Shown: piece by piece, positions 10,124 through 19,834 of the stretch
Numbering within the stretch: the stretch's first letter is position 1
Layout: every line of letters starts with the position of its first letter
Origin: Epilithonimonas arachidiradicis
GTDB lineage: Bacteria; Bacteroidota; Bacteroidia; Flavobacteriales; Weeksellaceae
DNA length: 64,000 nt
Assembly (NCBI RefSeq): GCF_003610695.1
Contig: NZ_RAQH01000001.1
Location: 496,001-560,000, forward strand
Direction: 5' to 3'
The notes under the pieces: generated by a model
Seen by the model: only the letters and a program-made list of their open reading frames with translations
Database searches by the model: none
What the model was told of the DNA's origin: nothing
Made by a program: the position numbers and the translations under genes

Positions 10124-10131
10124 CAAAAATA
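10124..10131 (-). promoter_or_regulatory. possible -7 box for the ugd/polysaccharide operon
   Basis: On the minus strand the bases read TATTTTTG, a match to TAnnTTTG, 25 bp upstream of the ugd start. No TTG lies at 17-23 bp further upstream, so the promoter call is weak. Confidence 0.35.
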
Positions 10132-10175
10132 AGAAAAAATTACTTGCAGTATATATAATTGAAATAATTGGTTTC

Positions 10176-10206
10176 TTGTATATTAAAGAAAAAATAATTA
10201 TATTTG
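10176..10206 (+). promoter_or_regulatory. promoter of rimP-nusA-infB
   Basis: TTG at 10176-10178, a 20-bp spacer, then TATATTTG at 10199-10206: a full match to the Bacteroidetes TTG-N17-23-TAnnTTTG promoter. It lies about 78 bp before the rimP ATG, leaving a leader of about 70 nt. Confidence 0.75.
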
Positions 10207-10230
10207 CAAAAGATTTACGGGAAAAATGGG

Positions 10231-10256
10231 AAGGCTTTCGCAAGAATGCCTTTTTT
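10231..10256 (+). terminator. leader hairpin plus T-tract, attenuator-like, ahead of rimP
   Basis: AAGGC (10231-10235) pairs with GCCTT (10248-10252). Inside it, after one T-T mismatch, TTC/GAA closes a GCAA tetraloop (10240-10243). T51-T56 form a six-base T run directly on the 3' side. It sits between the promoter and rimP, where a conditional terminator would be placed. Structure predicted by eye; function inferred. Confidence 0.55.
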
Positions 10257-10268
10257 CGTAGATATAAT

Positions 10269-10279
10269 TAGGAGGTGAT
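10269..10279 (+). promoter_or_regulatory. very strong Shine-Dalgarno of rimP
   Basis: The run TAGGAGGTGAT contains ten bases complementary to the conserved 3' end of 16S rRNA, ending five bases before ATG 10284. Few other genes in this window show even a core GGAGG, so this site is exceptional. It also decides the start: the upstream GTG at 10275 is part of the Shine-Dalgarno itself. Confidence 0.8.
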
Positions 10280-10283
10280 AATT

Positions 10284-10751
10284 ATGGATTTTAAATCGGA
10301 AATACATCGTTTGCTTAACGAGTTTCTTTTAACAAGACCAGATCTTTTTTTAGTAGATCTTAAAATTTCTGCTTCTTCGGATATCACAGTGATTTTGGAT
10401 GGTGACAATGGTGTTACGCTTCAGGATTGTTTAGATGCAAGCAGGGCGATTGAATTCAATATGGATCGTGAGATTCACGACTTTAGCCTTCAGGTGATGT
10501 CTGCGGGATTGAGTGAGCCATTGGAATTTCCAAGACAATTCAGGAAAAATATTGGAAGATCAATTGATATATTGTTAAGCGATGATTCCAAAGTTGAAGG
10601 AGAGTTGGTGAATGTGGATGATGAGAAAATTGTAATCCGGTTAGAATACAGACGCCCAAAATTAATCGGGAAAGGAAAAGAAGATGTGGTTGAAGATAAA
10701 GAAATTCCTTATTCCGAAATCAAAAAAGCATTAGTAGTAATAAAATTTTAA
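10284..10751 (+). CDS. rimP: ribosome maturation factor RimP
   Basis: A 155-residue protein starting MDFKSEIHRLLNEFL. The N-terminal alpha/beta domain contains VILDGDNGVTLQDCLDASRAIE and VMSAGLSEPL, and the C-terminal SH3-like barrel follows (about residues 85-155). RimP is needed for 30S subunit maturation. I chose ATG 10284 over the GTG at 10275 because the latter lies within the ribosome-binding site. First gene of the rimP-nusA-infB operon, an order conserved across bacteria; nusA follows after 46 bp. Confidence 0.95.
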   Translation: MDFKSEIHRLLNEFLLTRPDLFLVDLKISASSDITVILDGDNGVTLQDCLDASRAIEFNMDREIHDFSLQVMSAGLSEPLEFPRQFRKNIGRSIDILLSDDSKVEGELVNVDDEKIVIRLEYRRPKLIGKGKEDVVEDKEIPYSEIKKALVVIKF

Positions 10752-10797
10752 CAAATAGAGTGATTGAAGAATTGCTCATTATCATTGATATAAAAAT

Positions 10798-12030
10798 ATG
10801 GATAATTTAGCTTTAATAGAAGCCTTTGGTGATTTTAAAGAGATAAAAAATATCAGCAAAATAGATTTAATGGCTATTATCGAAGATTCTCTTAAGACTC
10901 TTCTTAGAAAAAGATATGATTCTGATGACCATTTTGATGTGATTGTGAATCCTGATAAAGGAGATTTTCAGATCTTTTTGAACAAAGTCATTGTTGAGGA
11001 TGAGATGTCTGAGGATGATGACCTGGAAATCGAGATTTCTGAAGTTAGAAAAATTGACCCGACTTTTGAAGTAGGTGAAGAATATACGCAAGAGATTCCT
11101 GTATCCAAATTAGGAAGAAGAAATATCTTAACACTTAAGCAGATCTTGGCTACAAAAATCCAGGAGCATTTTAATGCAGCATTGTACGATCAGTTCCGTG
11201 ATAAGATCGGAGAATTGGTCGTTGGAGAAGTTCACCACATCCGTCACAAACATGTTATTTTGCTGGATGATGAAGGCAATGAATTCATCCTTCCAAAAGA
11301 AAACCAAATCCCTTCTGACTTTTTCAAAAAAGGTGATAATGTAAGAGCAATTGTAGAAAGTGTTGACTTCAGAGGATCAAAACCTCAGATTATGGTTTCC
11401 AGAACAGCGCCTAAATTCCTTGAAGAATTATTAGAGCTTGAGATTCCGGAAATCCAGGATGGAACAATTATCTTGAAAAAAGTAGTTAGAATCCCGGGTG
11501 AAAAAGCGAAAATTGCTGTAGATGCTTACGATGACAGAATCGATCCGGTTGGCGCTTGTGTCGGTGTGAAAGGTTCAAGAATCCACGGAGTCGTAAGAGA
11601 ATTAAGAAACGAGAATATCGATGTGATCCAATGGTCTAAGAATCCTGAGATTCTTGTGAAAAGAGCTTTAGGAAACATTACAATTAATAAGATTGAGGTT
11701 AATCCGGAAACTAATTATGCTTTGGTTTACACACCGGTTGACGAGATCTCTAAAGTGATTGGAAAACAAGGTCAGAATATCAAATTGGCATCATGGTTGT
11801 CAGGATATGAGATCGATGTTTACAGAGAAACTTCGGAAGATGATGATGTTGAATTGGTAGAATTCAATGACGAGATCGAATCTTGGATTATCGATGAGTT
11901 CAAAAAAGTCGGATTGAATACGGCAAGAAGTGTTCTTGATAAAGATACAGAAGCGTTGCTGAATATTGTTGACCTGGAAGAGGAAACAATTGAAGAAGTG
12001 AAAAATATTCTAAGAGAAGAATTAGAATAA
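10798..12030 (+). CDS. nusA: transcription termination/antitermination factor NusA
   Basis: A 410-residue protein with the NusA order: N-terminal RNA-polymerase-binding domain (1-~125), an S1 domain (about 135-200, GELVVGEVHHIRHKHVILL), then two KH domains (GVKGSRIHGVVREL and GKQGQNIKLAS). It stops soon after a short acidic tail, without the C-terminal repeats of enterobacterial NusA, as is usual outside proteobacteria. It modulates pausing, termination and antitermination, which makes the hairpin in its own operon leader notable. Confidence 0.97.
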   Translation: MDNLALIEAFGDFKEIKNISKIDLMAIIEDSLKTLLRKRYDSDDHFDVIVNPDKGDFQIFLNKVIVEDEMSEDDDLEIEISEVRKIDPTFEVGEEYTQEIPVSKLGRRNILTLKQILATKIQEHFNAALYDQFRDKIGELVVGEVHHIRHKHVILLDDEGNEFILPKENQIPSDFFKKGDNVRAIVESVDFRGSKPQIMVSRTAPKFLEELLELEIPEIQDGTIILKKVVRIPGEKAKIAVDAYDDRIDPVGACVGVKGSRIHGVVRELRNENIDVIQWSKNPEILVKRALGNITINKIEVNPETNYALVYTPVDEISKVIGKQGQNIKLASWLSGYEIDVYRETSEDDDVELVEFNDEIESWIIDEFKKVGLNTARSVLDKDTEALLNIVDLEEETIEEVKNILREELE

Positions 12031-12044
12031 GATTGAAATTTATT

Positions 12045-12060
12045 TCAGAATTAATTCTGA
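12045..12060. repeat. perfect 16-bp palindrome between nusA and infB
   Basis: TCAGAATTAATTCTGA reads the same on both strands. It lies 15 bp after the nusA stop and 77 bp before infB. With no loop it would be a poor RNA hairpin, though a shorter stem is possible; protein binding or mRNA processing are alternatives. Nothing proves a role. Confidence 0.4.
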
Positions 12061-12137
12061 GAATCAAATAACTTAATAAAAAGAAAAATAGAAGCTTGAA
12101 AGCTTAAAACGCTAAAAGCCAAAGCAAATTAATATTT

Positions 12138-14981
12138 ATGCCAAAAATAAGATTAAATAAAGCCGTTAAAGAACTGAACATATCTATACCCAGAGCTGTG
12201 GAATATCTCCAGAGCAAAGGCATAGCTGTGGACAGTAATCCTAACGCTCTATTAGAAGACCAGGCATTTTCTGCATTGGAAGCTGAGTTCCGAAAAGATG
12301 GAGAACAAAGAAAAGCTTCTCATGAGGTTGTGATTTCTAAAGTTCCTGATGAAAAATTAGCAATTGAAGAAAAAGCTCCTGAGGTAATAAGAGCCAAAGC
12401 AAATCTAAGACCTGAGACCAAGGTTCTAGGAAAAATAGATCTTAATTCTGCAAAACCGACTGAAGAGACAGCTCCAGCAGAACCGGTGCAGGAAAAAGTA
12501 CAAGAGGAAAAGCCGGAAGTTGTTAAGAAGGAAGAGAAACAAGAGTTCAAAGTTTTGGATAAAATCGATTTATCAAAACTGGAAAGCAACAAACCAAAAG
12601 CTTCTAAGGAAAAAGAAGAGGTGAAGGAAACGCCAGCTCCATTTGCTAAGGAAGAAGCTAAACCTGAAGTGAAAGCTGAAAAAGCAGCTGAACCAGAACC
12701 GCCTTCTACCCCTGAGTCGGACGAACCTCAAAAAATTGAAACGGTTTATCAAAAATTAGACGGCCCGAAAATTTTAAAACAGACTGTCGACCTTTCTCAG
12801 TTTAATAAACCAAAACCTTCTGGTAATTCTAACAATGCTGCAAAGAAGAAGCGAAAAAGAATTACTAAGGATGTTCCGGGACAGAATAACGCAGGTCAAG
12901 GAAACAATCAACAAGGTGGAGGAAACAGACCAGGTCAAGGCGGTCAAAACCGACCACAAGGCCAAGGTGGTAATAATCAAGGCGGAAACCGTGGCGGAAA
13001 TAATAACAACCGTGGAAATAATAACAACCGCGGCGGTAACAACAGAGGACAAGCTCGTGTGATGCCTGTTGAGCTTACCGATGAGCAAGTTAAAAATCAA
13101 ATTAAAGAAACTCTAGAAAAACTGACTAACAAAGGCGGTAAGTCTAAAGGATCTAAACATAGAAAAGAAAAGAGAACCTGGAGAAGAGAGCAAGACGAAC
13201 TTCAGCAAGAGATTGACGCACAGGACAGAACTTTAAAAGTTACAGAATTCATTACGGTAAGTGAATTGGCTTCATTAATGAACGTCAGTGCAACAGAAGT
13301 TATTTCTGCTTGTTTCTCCTTAGGCGTGATGGTAACAATGAACCAGCGTCTTGAGGCTGATACTTTAACCTTAGTAGCTGATGAATTTGGTTATAAAATC
13401 GAATTCTCGGATGCTGATATCGAAGAAGCTGCAGCCGAAGAAGAGCCGGATGCAGAAGAAGATTTGTTACCAAGAGCACCTATCGTAACGGTGATGGGAC
13501 ACGTTGACCACGGTAAAACATCATTGCTGGATTATGTTAGAAAAACAAATGTTATCGCCGGTGAATCCGGAGGTATTACGCAGCATATTGGTGCATATAA
13601 CGTGAAACTGGAAAACGGACAGAGAATTACATTCCTAGATACACCAGGTCACGAAGCCTTTACAGCGATGAGAGCGAGAGGTGCGCAAGTTACCGATATT
13701 GCGATTATTGTAGTGGCTGCCGATGATGATGTAATGCCACAAACCAAAGAAGCTATTGCACACGCACAAGCTGCTGGTGTTCCGATGATTATCGCCATCA
13801 ACAAAGTGGATAAGCCCAATGCTAATCCTGATAAAATCAGAGAGCAGCTTTCTGCTATGAATGTATTGGTTGAAGAATGGGGTGGAAATGTTCAGGCACA
13901 AGAAATTTCAGCTAAATTTGGTAACAATGTTGAGTTGTTATTAGAAAAGGTTCTTTTACAAGCTGAACTTTTGGAATTGAAATCTAATCCAAATAAACAA
14001 GCAAGTGGAGTAGTCATTGAAGCAGCTTTGGATAAAGGTCGTGGATATGTTGCTACAATGTTAGTTCAAAATGGAACTTTAACAGTTGGTGATTATGTAC
14101 TGGCTGGGAAAAATCACGGTAAAGTGAAAGCTATGTTGGATGAAAGAGGTAAACCAATGGAAAAGGCAGGGCCGTCAATTCCTGTTACCATTCTTGGTTT
14201 GGACGGAGCGCCAACTGCGGGTGATAAATTCAGGGTTTTTGCTGACGAAAGAGAAGCGAAATCTATTGCTAATAAGAGAGAACAACTTCAACGTGAACAA
14301 TCTATCAGAACTAAGAAGCATCTTACGTTGGATGAGATTGGCCGTCGTATCGCTTTAGGAGATTTCAAAGAACTGAATATTATTCTTAAAGGTGACGTGG
14401 ATGGATCCGTAGAGGCATTGTCTGATCAGTTACAAAGATTGTCAACTGAGGAAATACAAGTTAACATTCTTCACAAAGGAGTAGGACAGATTACGGAAAG
14501 TGATATCCTACTAGCTGCAGCATCTGATGCGATTGTTATCGGATTTAATGTAAGAGCGAGTGTAAATGCAAAAGATATTGCTGATAAAGAAGAAGTTGAA
14601 ATCAGAACTTACTCTATTATCTATAAAGCAATTGATGAAGTGAAAGAAGCGATGGAAGGATTACTTTCTCCGGAGATACAAGAACAAGTTATTGGTAATG
14701 TTGAGATCAGAGAAGTGTTCAAGATTTCTAAAGTCGGATCGATTGCAGGATGTATGGTTCTTACAGGAAAAGTAACCAGAAATTCTAAGATTAGACTTTT
14801 AAGAGATGGCATTGTGAAATTCGATGGAGAGCTGGAAAGTTTGAAACGCTTTAAAGATGATGTTAAAGAAGTAACCAAAGGTTATGAATGTGGTCTTAAT
14901 ATCAAAGGCTATAATGATATAGAAGTCGGCGATATTCTTGAAGTCTACGAAGAAGTAGCTGTTAAGAAAAAGTTGAAATAA
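12138..14981 (+). CDS. infB: translation initiation factor IF-2
   Basis: A 947-residue GTPase. It begins with the IF2_N domain [16 protein letters not shown], then a long low-complexity linker: Glu/Lys/Pro-rich to about 230, then a Gly/Asn/Gln/Arg-rich block around 250-305. A second IF2_N-like segment ([16 protein letters not shown]) follows, then the G domain with GHVDHGKT near 454, DTPGHEAF and NKVDKP. C-terminal beta-barrel and IF2 domains complete it. It recruits initiator tRNA and joins the subunits. Last gene of the operon, followed by a strong terminator. Confidence 0.97.
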   Translation: MPKIRLNKAVKELNISIPRAVEYLQSKGIAVDSNPNALLEDQAFSALEAEFRKDGEQRKASHEVVISKVPDEKLAIEEKAPEVIRAKANLRPETKVLGKIDLNSAKPTEETAPAEPVQEKVQEEKPEVVKKEEKQEFKVLDKIDLSKLESNKPKASKEKEEVKETPAPFAKEEAKPEVKAEKAAEPEPPSTPESDEPQKIETVYQKLDGPKILKQTVDLSQFNKPKPSGNSNNAAKKKRKRITKDVPGQNNAGQGNNQQGGGNRPGQGGQNRPQGQGGNNQGGNRGGNNNNRGNNNNRGGNNRGQARVMPVELTDEQVKNQIKETLEKLTNKGGKSKGSKHRKEKRTWRREQDELQQEIDAQDRTLKVTEFITVSELASLMNVSATEVISACFSLGVMVTMNQRLEADTLTLVADEFGYKIEFSDADIEEAAAEEEPDAEEDLLPRAPIVTVMGHVDHGKTSLLDYVRKTNVIAGESGGITQHIGAYNVKLENGQRITFLDTPGHEAFTAMRARGAQVTDIAIIVVAADDDVMPQTKEAIAHAQAAGVPMIIAINKVDKPNANPDKIREQLSAMNVLVEEWGGNVQAQEISAKFGNNVELLLEKVLLQAELLELKSNPNKQASGVVIEAALDKGRGYVATMLVQNGTLTVGDYVLAGKNHGKVKAMLDERGKPMEKAGPSIPVTILGLDGAPTAGDKFRVFADEREAKSIANKREQLQREQSIRTKKHLTLDEIGRRIALGDFKELNIILKGDVDGSVEALSDQLQRLSTEEIQVNILHKGVGQITESDILLAAASDAIVIGFNVRASVNAKDIADKEEVEIRTYSIIYKAIDEVKEAMEGLLSPEIQEQVIGNVEIREVFKISKVGSIAGCMVLTGKVTRNSKIRLLRDGIVKFDGELESLKRFKDDVKEVTKGYECGLNIKGYNDIEVGDILEVYEEVAVKKKLK

Positions 14982-14985
14982 TATT

Positions 14986-15012
14986 AAAACCTGCTGAGAA
15001 GCAGGTTTTTTT
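14986..15012 (+). terminator. intrinsic terminator after infB
   Basis: A perfect 10-bp stem (AAAACCTGCT with AGCAGGTTTT) closes a GAGA tetraloop and runs into seven Ts ending at 15012. It lies directly behind the infB stop and ends the rimP-nusA-infB transcript. Confidence 0.9.
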
Positions 15013-15015
15013 ATA

Positions 15016-15056
15016 TTAAAATATTTATTTAGAATTATTCTAAATAAATATTTTAA
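15016..15056. repeat. 41-nt perfect inverted repeat, 20-bp arms
   Basis: Arms 15016-15035 and 15037-15056 are exact reverse complements around a single T. The arms are nearly all A/T with one C/G pair (15032/15040). It begins four bases after the infB terminator and lies about 150 bp upstream of the susC promoter. It could extrude as a cruciform or be bound by a dimeric regulator. No assigned function. Confidence 0.6.
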
Positions 15057-15207
15057 AATTCTATTTAATTCAATAATTAACATGATTGTAGTTTGTTTAA
15101 TTTTTATTTTTATGTTTATATTTTGATTAATTTGTAAATTTTATTGTTTTTTGGATGGATATTTTTTAATGAAAATATAATTTGATTACAAGATCTTTTT
15201 TTAGACA

Positions 15208-15238
15208 TTGTCTGTGTTAATTTTTTTTAACATATTTG
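15208..15238 (+). promoter_or_regulatory. promoter of the susC/susD pair
   Basis: TTG at 15208-15210, a 20-bp spacer, then CATATTTG at 15231-15238, one base off TAnnTTTG. The susC ATG follows 25 bp later. The rest of the 250-bp gap upstream is very AT-rich and holds only the infB terminator and the long inverted repeat. Confidence 0.55.
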
Positions 15239-15263
15239 CAGATTATAATTAAATAGTGTTAAT

Positions 15264-18227
15264 ATGAATGTAAAATTACGATTGTTATCCGTTGGCGTGT
15301 TGTTCTTTACGGGACAGGCATTAATGGCACAGAAAGCAAAGAAAGATACTGCTTCTACAAAAGATATTGAAGAAGTTGTAGTAATCGGAAACATCAAATT
15401 AGATCCTGCTCAAAAAGTAGGTTCCTACAATACAGTTTCTAAAGCTAATTTTGAGTCTACACCTTTTTCTTCTATCGATGAGGTGTTAAATGGTAGAGTA
15501 GCTGGTCTTAATTTCTCTTCTGCCAGTGGCGACCCTGGATCATCTAATTTAGTTATTATCAGAGGTGTGAGCTCTTTGATAGGAACTCCCAATCCTTTAT
15601 ATGTAATTGATGGTGTCGTTATTGGGAAAGGAGCTGACAATGCTCAAGTAATGGAGTCATGGAATCCATTAGCTGCAATTGATCCAAATGCAATTGAATC
15701 AGTAGATGTTTTAAAGGACGCTTCTGCAACAGCCTTATATGGTTCCAGGGGAGCAAATGGTGTCATTATTGTTAAAACTAAGAAAGGTAAGTTTAATCAA
15801 AAAACCAGATTTGAGTTTTCCACTGAAACTGGAATTCAAGATAGAGCATTTGATAAACTCAAAGTAATGAATGATGAGGAGTACATCAAGTATGGATCAA
15901 TATTGATGTGGAATAGTAGAGGGATAAAAACATCGGCTGATCTTATCCAAAATATGGATGACGCTAGAAGATACTTCTTAAGTGTTTATGAGCCGACCTA
16001 TTATAATAATGGTGAGCTAAAAAATACAAATACAAATTGGACAAAAGCTGTAAACAGAAATAATTCAGTTGTTAATACATATAATTTTGGTGTTTCAGGT
16101 GGGGATTCAAATACTTCTTTTAGAATTGGTGGATCATACTATCAAAACAAGCCTTTGGTCTTAACAGCTGGTTTTGATAGAATAAGTTTAAATGCTGCTG
16201 TGAATCACAAAGCTTCAGAGAAATTAAAATTTGGGATGAATGTAAATTACTCTAATATCAAAAGAAGCACTTATTTTGGTGGTAGAGCAACAGCAAATCC
16301 AGTTACCCAATCAATAATGTTGTCTCCTTTAAGACCTATCTATAATGATGATGGTAGCTATAACCAAGAATTAAGTGATGATGTAGGAGCAAGGTCAGGA
16401 TTCAATCCGGTTTCAATATTAAATGAGGCAAGACAGGATTCTAGAATTAATACATTTATAGCTTCTGCAAACATGGATTACTCTTTTGCAAAAGATTTTT
16501 CATTTAATTCTACGTTTGGCACGCAGACTCAGTTCATGAAAGAGATGACAAATATCCAAGCCGGACATCCTGTATACACCATAATGGAAGATAACCAGGG
16601 CTTTTTGGGAGATCACAGAACAACTATTTTTGAATATAATTGGGTAAACTCTCTAAGCTATAATAAAGTAATTGCTGACAAACATACTATTGGTGCTGCC
16701 GCAGGTATAGAATATCAAGATCATATTTATAATGTTTTAAGTGCCCAGACATTCACAATGAATAATCCCGATCCATATTTTCAATATTCTAATGAGCAGT
16801 TCGTGTCTAATGACGATCTTCAATGGAGGCAGTTGTCTTACTTTGGAAAATTGAGCTATAGTTATGATAAAAGATATTCGGTAACTGGGCAACTTCGTAG
16901 AGATGGTAATTCAACATTAGGCAATGAAAAATTTGGAACATTCTGGTCATTGGGGGGATCTTGGAATGTAGCTCAAGAATCATTTGCGCCTGCGTTGTTT
17001 TCTACTTTTAATTTGAGAGCTAGTTACGGTGTTTTAGGTAATATTCCTTATGCTGATCAATGGGGGCCTCAGTATAATTCTGCGACTAACCTATTCTATA
17101 ATTATACATATGGATGGGGAGGGAATCCTGGTTATGCTGGATTCAATAATGCTGGGAATCCTAACTTATCTTGGGAAGAATCAAAACATCTGGATATTGG
17201 AGGAGAAATTGGATTTTTCAATGATCGCTTGAAATTCACATTAGATTACTATCGAAAAATTACTGATAAAACGATTTTTGATTTTTACCCTGCAGCAGAA
17301 TCAGGAGGACCAGGTGCTCAATATGCAAACATTGGAAAATTAAATAATTCTGGTTTTGAATTAGTAATAGAAGGTTCACCAATTAAAAATAGTAATTTTC
17401 AATGGAATGTTAGTGCAAATGGAGCATATTCTAAAACAATGGTAGATAGATTAGAGGGACAAAAACTTGTTACTTTCAATGGTGATACATCAGATAGCTC
17501 AAATGAATTGGTAGCTCTTGCTGAAGGACACGTATTAGGAGAATATTATGTGGTACAGTGGGCAGGAATTGCACAGCAAGACGACCCTACGAAAGGAATA
17601 AAAGCTGGAGATGCTTTATTTTATACTGATGGTTCTAAAACAGATGTGACTAATGTAAGAACAGATGCACAAAGAGCTTGGATGGGTAAAAGTGCTTTTC
17701 CAATTTACAATGTTGGCATTTCTAACGAATTTAAATATAAAAATCTCTCATTAAGTTTCTTACTTTCTGGACAATTCGATTTCTATGTTTCTAATGGTGT
17801 ACATTCATATACAATCCACGATGGCGCATTTCCTACTCGTAACCAAATAACTGATGCATTATATGATAGCTGGACAGATGCACCAGGCATGGAAAATTTT
17901 AATGCGAGCAATCCAAAAGCGATCTTGACAAATCCGAGTACTTCACGACTAGAATCATCTCGATTTTTAAATAAAGGCGATCATATTAGATTAAAAGAAA
18001 TGAGAATAGCATATTCTTTAGGAGATGTCTTCAAAAAAAGTGTGGGATTAAATAACTTTACGATATATCTAAGAGGAACTAATCTACTGACTTATGTTTT
18101 TGATAAAGATCTTAATTATGATCCAGAATCTAATACCAACTCTTGGTCTTGGTTAGGAAAAGGAAGATATTGGTATGCATCACCTGTTTTAAGAACAGTT
18201 TCAATGGGTATTCAATTAGGATTTTAA
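15264..18227 (+). CDS. SusC/RagA-type TonB-dependent outer-membrane transporter
   Basis: A 987-residue outer-membrane barrel. Signal peptide [22 protein letters not shown] is cleaved near residue 22, and a TonB box DIEEVVVIG is at about 34-42. The plug follows with the RagA signature [20 protein letters not shown], then a ~700-residue barrel ending in an aromatic-rich strand (GIQLGF). The N-terminal carboxypeptidase-like domain common in SusC proteins is absent: the plug starts directly after the TonB box. It imports an oligomer too large for porins with the SusD lipoprotein next door. No hydrolase or regulator is adjacent, so the substrate is unknown. Confidence 0.93.
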   Translation: MNVKLRLLSVGVLFFTGQALMAQKAKKDTASTKDIEEVVVIGNIKLDPAQKVGSYNTVSKANFESTPFSSIDEVLNGRVAGLNFSSASGDPGSSNLVIIRGVSSLIGTPNPLYVIDGVVIGKGADNAQVMESWNPLAAIDPNAIESVDVLKDASATALYGSRGANGVIIVKTKKGKFNQKTRFEFSTETGIQDRAFDKLKVMNDEEYIKYGSILMWNSRGIKTSADLIQNMDDARRYFLSVYEPTYYNNGELKNTNTNWTKAVNRNNSVVNTYNFGVSGGDSNTSFRIGGSYYQNKPLVLTAGFDRISLNAAVNHKASEKLKFGMNVNYSNIKRSTYFGGRATANPVTQSIMLSPLRPIYNDDGSYNQELSDDVGARSGFNPVSILNEARQDSRINTFIASANMDYSFAKDFSFNSTFGTQTQFMKEMTNIQAGHPVYTIMEDNQGFLGDHRTTIFEYNWVNSLSYNKVIADKHTIGAAAGIEYQDHIYNVLSAQTFTMNNPDPYFQYSNEQFVSNDDLQWRQLSYFGKLSYSYDKRYSVTGQLRRDGNSTLGNEKFGTFWSLGGSWNVAQESFAPALFSTFNLRASYGVLGNIPYADQWGPQYNSATNLFYNYTYGWGGNPGYAGFNNAGNPNLSWEESKHLDIGGEIGFFNDRLKFTLDYYRKITDKTIFDFYPAAESGGPGAQYANIGKLNNSGFELVIEGSPIKNSNFQWNVSANGAYSKTMVDRLEGQKLVTFNGDTSDSSNELVALAEGHVLGEYYVVQWAGIAQQDDPTKGIKAGDALFYTDGSKTDVTNVRTDAQRAWMGKSAFPIYNVGISNEFKYKNLSLSFLLSGQFDFYVSNGVHSYTIHDGAFPTRNQITDALYDSWTDAPGMENFNASNPKAILTNPSTSRLESSRFLNKGDHIRLKEMRIAYSLGDVFKKSVGLNNFTIYLRGTNLLTYVFDKDLNYDPESNTNSWSWLGKGRYWYASPVLRTVSMGIQLGF

Positions 18228-18245
18228 TAATTTAAAACTTTGAAA

Positions 18246-19700
18246 ATGAAAAAATATATATTTATAATATCATCATTATTTGCAATTAATTTTTTAAATT
18301 CTTGTAGTGAAAGTGATTTGGATCTTACTGGAAATAGCATAGTAAATATTGAAGAGCCAAGAAATGAAGAACAGTTACAATTGTTATTAAACGGCGGTTA
18401 TTATCAAATGTCAAGCGTCAATGGATATGGTACGGAAATAATGGTTTTTGGAGACCTATTAGGTGATAAGCTTTTTACCTTCAATACGACATTTGCTCTT
18501 ACTGGAAATAAAAATTATAACTCTAATCAAAGTGATTTTGGCTTCTATGCTCTAATGTACAATGTCATAATGAAGTGTAATATGGTCATTAATGACAAAA
18601 ATGTTGCTATAAATTCTAATGTCGAAAGGATGAAAGCTGAAGCAAAAATACTGAGAGGATATGCTTATTTTACATTAGTGAATTATTATTCTCCTGCGCC
18701 GCAATCTGGTGTTAACCAGGAATATGGTGTCCCAATTGTATTAGAGAATTATGATGTTTTAGCATTGCCAAAAAGGGCAAGTGTTGCAGAAGTTTTTGAA
18801 CAAATTATTTCTGATCTTAAAGCAGGAGTTGATGGTGCACAAGACGGAACTAGAACAACACTCGGTAAAACAGCTGCAAAATTACTATTATCCAAGGTAT
18901 ATTTAACAAGAAGAGCTCCTGGTGATGCTCAATTAGCTTTACAATATGCAACAGAAGTAACTACAAGTACACAATATTCAGCCGTTCCAAGAGCTAATTA
19001 TGCTGCTTATTTTACGTCTGTAAATGATGCCATTTCTGAGGGGCAACCGGAAACTATTTGGGAGCTAGACCAGAATAAGAACTCAAATATTGTAACAGGA
19101 CTTGGAGCGAATGGTGCTTTACCAGTTTACTATGATAGTCAAGGTGGGGGATCCGATGGAAGCAGAAGAAGTTTAAACTTTACACAAGCATTCTATAATA
19201 GCTTCAGAAATGTAGATGTTAGAAGAGGTTTACTTTCATTAAATTCCGGAAGTACAGAGACACCTAAAGGATATTGGCTTAGAAAATATCCAGTGAAAAC
19301 AAATGATGAAGATGGTGTAAACTCATCTTATACGAGAAATATTAAAATATTAAGATTTGCAGAAGCTCAACTTAATAGAATTGAGGCATTGTATTTAACA
19401 GGACAAAACGATTTAGCTCTTCAGGAATTAAATGCATTTTCTGTAACAAGTAGGAATGGCTCTACTTATACGGGTGGTGCTAATTTACTAAATGATATTT
19501 TAACGGAAAGAAGTAAAGAGTTCTTTGGTGAGGGTCAGAGATTTTTAGATCTGAAAAGATATAATCTACCAATTACTAAATCCACAAACTGTGTGATGAA
19601 TTGTGATGTCCAACCAGGGGACAAATTGTATGTGCTACCTATCAGTTTGAGTAATCTTAATTCCAATAAAAATCTAACTCAATATCCAGGATACAACTAA
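18246..19700 (+). CDS. SusD/RagB-type surface lipoprotein
   Basis: A 484-residue lipoprotein. Signal peptide MKKYIFIISSLFAINFLNSC ends in the lipobox cysteine C20. The family TPR-like helices include AEAKILRGYAYFTLVNYY and LRFAEAQLNRIEAL, and the C-terminus has ILTERSKEFFGEGQRFLDLKR, a hallmark of SusD. It would act as the substrate-binding lid on the SusC barrel. I chose ATG 18246; a TTG two codons earlier would add only Met-Lys. The gap to susC is 18 bp, so the two are co-transcribed. Confidence 0.93.
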   Translation: MKKYIFIISSLFAINFLNSCSESDLDLTGNSIVNIEEPRNEEQLQLLLNGGYYQMSSVNGYGTEIMVFGDLLGDKLFTFNTTFALTGNKNYNSNQSDFGFYALMYNVIMKCNMVINDKNVAINSNVERMKAEAKILRGYAYFTLVNYYSPAPQSGVNQEYGVPIVLENYDVLALPKRASVAEVFEQIISDLKAGVDGAQDGTRTTLGKTAAKLLLSKVYLTRRAPGDAQLALQYATEVTTSTQYSAVPRANYAAYFTSVNDAISEGQPETIWELDQNKNSNIVTGLGANGALPVYYDSQGGGSDGSRRSLNFTQAFYNSFRNVDVRRGLLSLNSGSTETPKGYWLRKYPVKTNDEDGVNSSYTRNIKILRFAEAQLNRIEALYLTGQNDLALQELNAFSVTSRNGSTYTGGANLLNDILTERSKEFFGEGQRFLDLKRYNLPITKSTNCVMNCDVQPGDKLYVLPISLSNLNSNKNLTQYPGYN

Positions 19701-19711
19701 TATAATTTGTA

Positions 19712-19740
19712 AAAAAGCTCATTTTTTAGATGAGCTTTTT
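19712..19740 (+). terminator. intrinsic terminator after susD
   Basis: AAAAAGCTCAT (19712-19722) pairs with ATGAGCTTTTT (19730-19740) around a seven-base loop, with five Ts in the 3' arm. It ends the susC-susD transcript. Confidence 0.85.
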
Positions 19741-19778
19741 GTCATATATTGATTAATAGTGAGCTTTGTTTATTAAAA

Positions 19779-19811
19779 TTGCTTATAAATCAATTTTATT
19801 TTCTATATTTA
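19779..19811 (+). promoter_or_regulatory. possible promoter of the T9SS cargo gene
   Basis: TTG at 19779-19781, a 22-bp spacer, then TATATTTA at 19804-19811, which lacks only the final G of TAnnTTTG. The ATG at 19835 follows 23 bp later. This also argues against a start at 19766, which would lie upstream of the promoter. Confidence 0.45.
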
Positions 19812-19834
19812 CAATTAAATTAAAAATTTTACTT

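Noticed and set aside
10275-10283. GTG start for rimP
   Set aside because: The GTG is part of the Shine-Dalgarno (AGGAGGTGAT); the ATG at 10284 is correctly spaced.
12774-13100. Open frames in other phases within infB
   Set aside because: They arise from the Gly/Asn-repeat region and from the low-complexity linker; infB reads through with family motifs in one frame.
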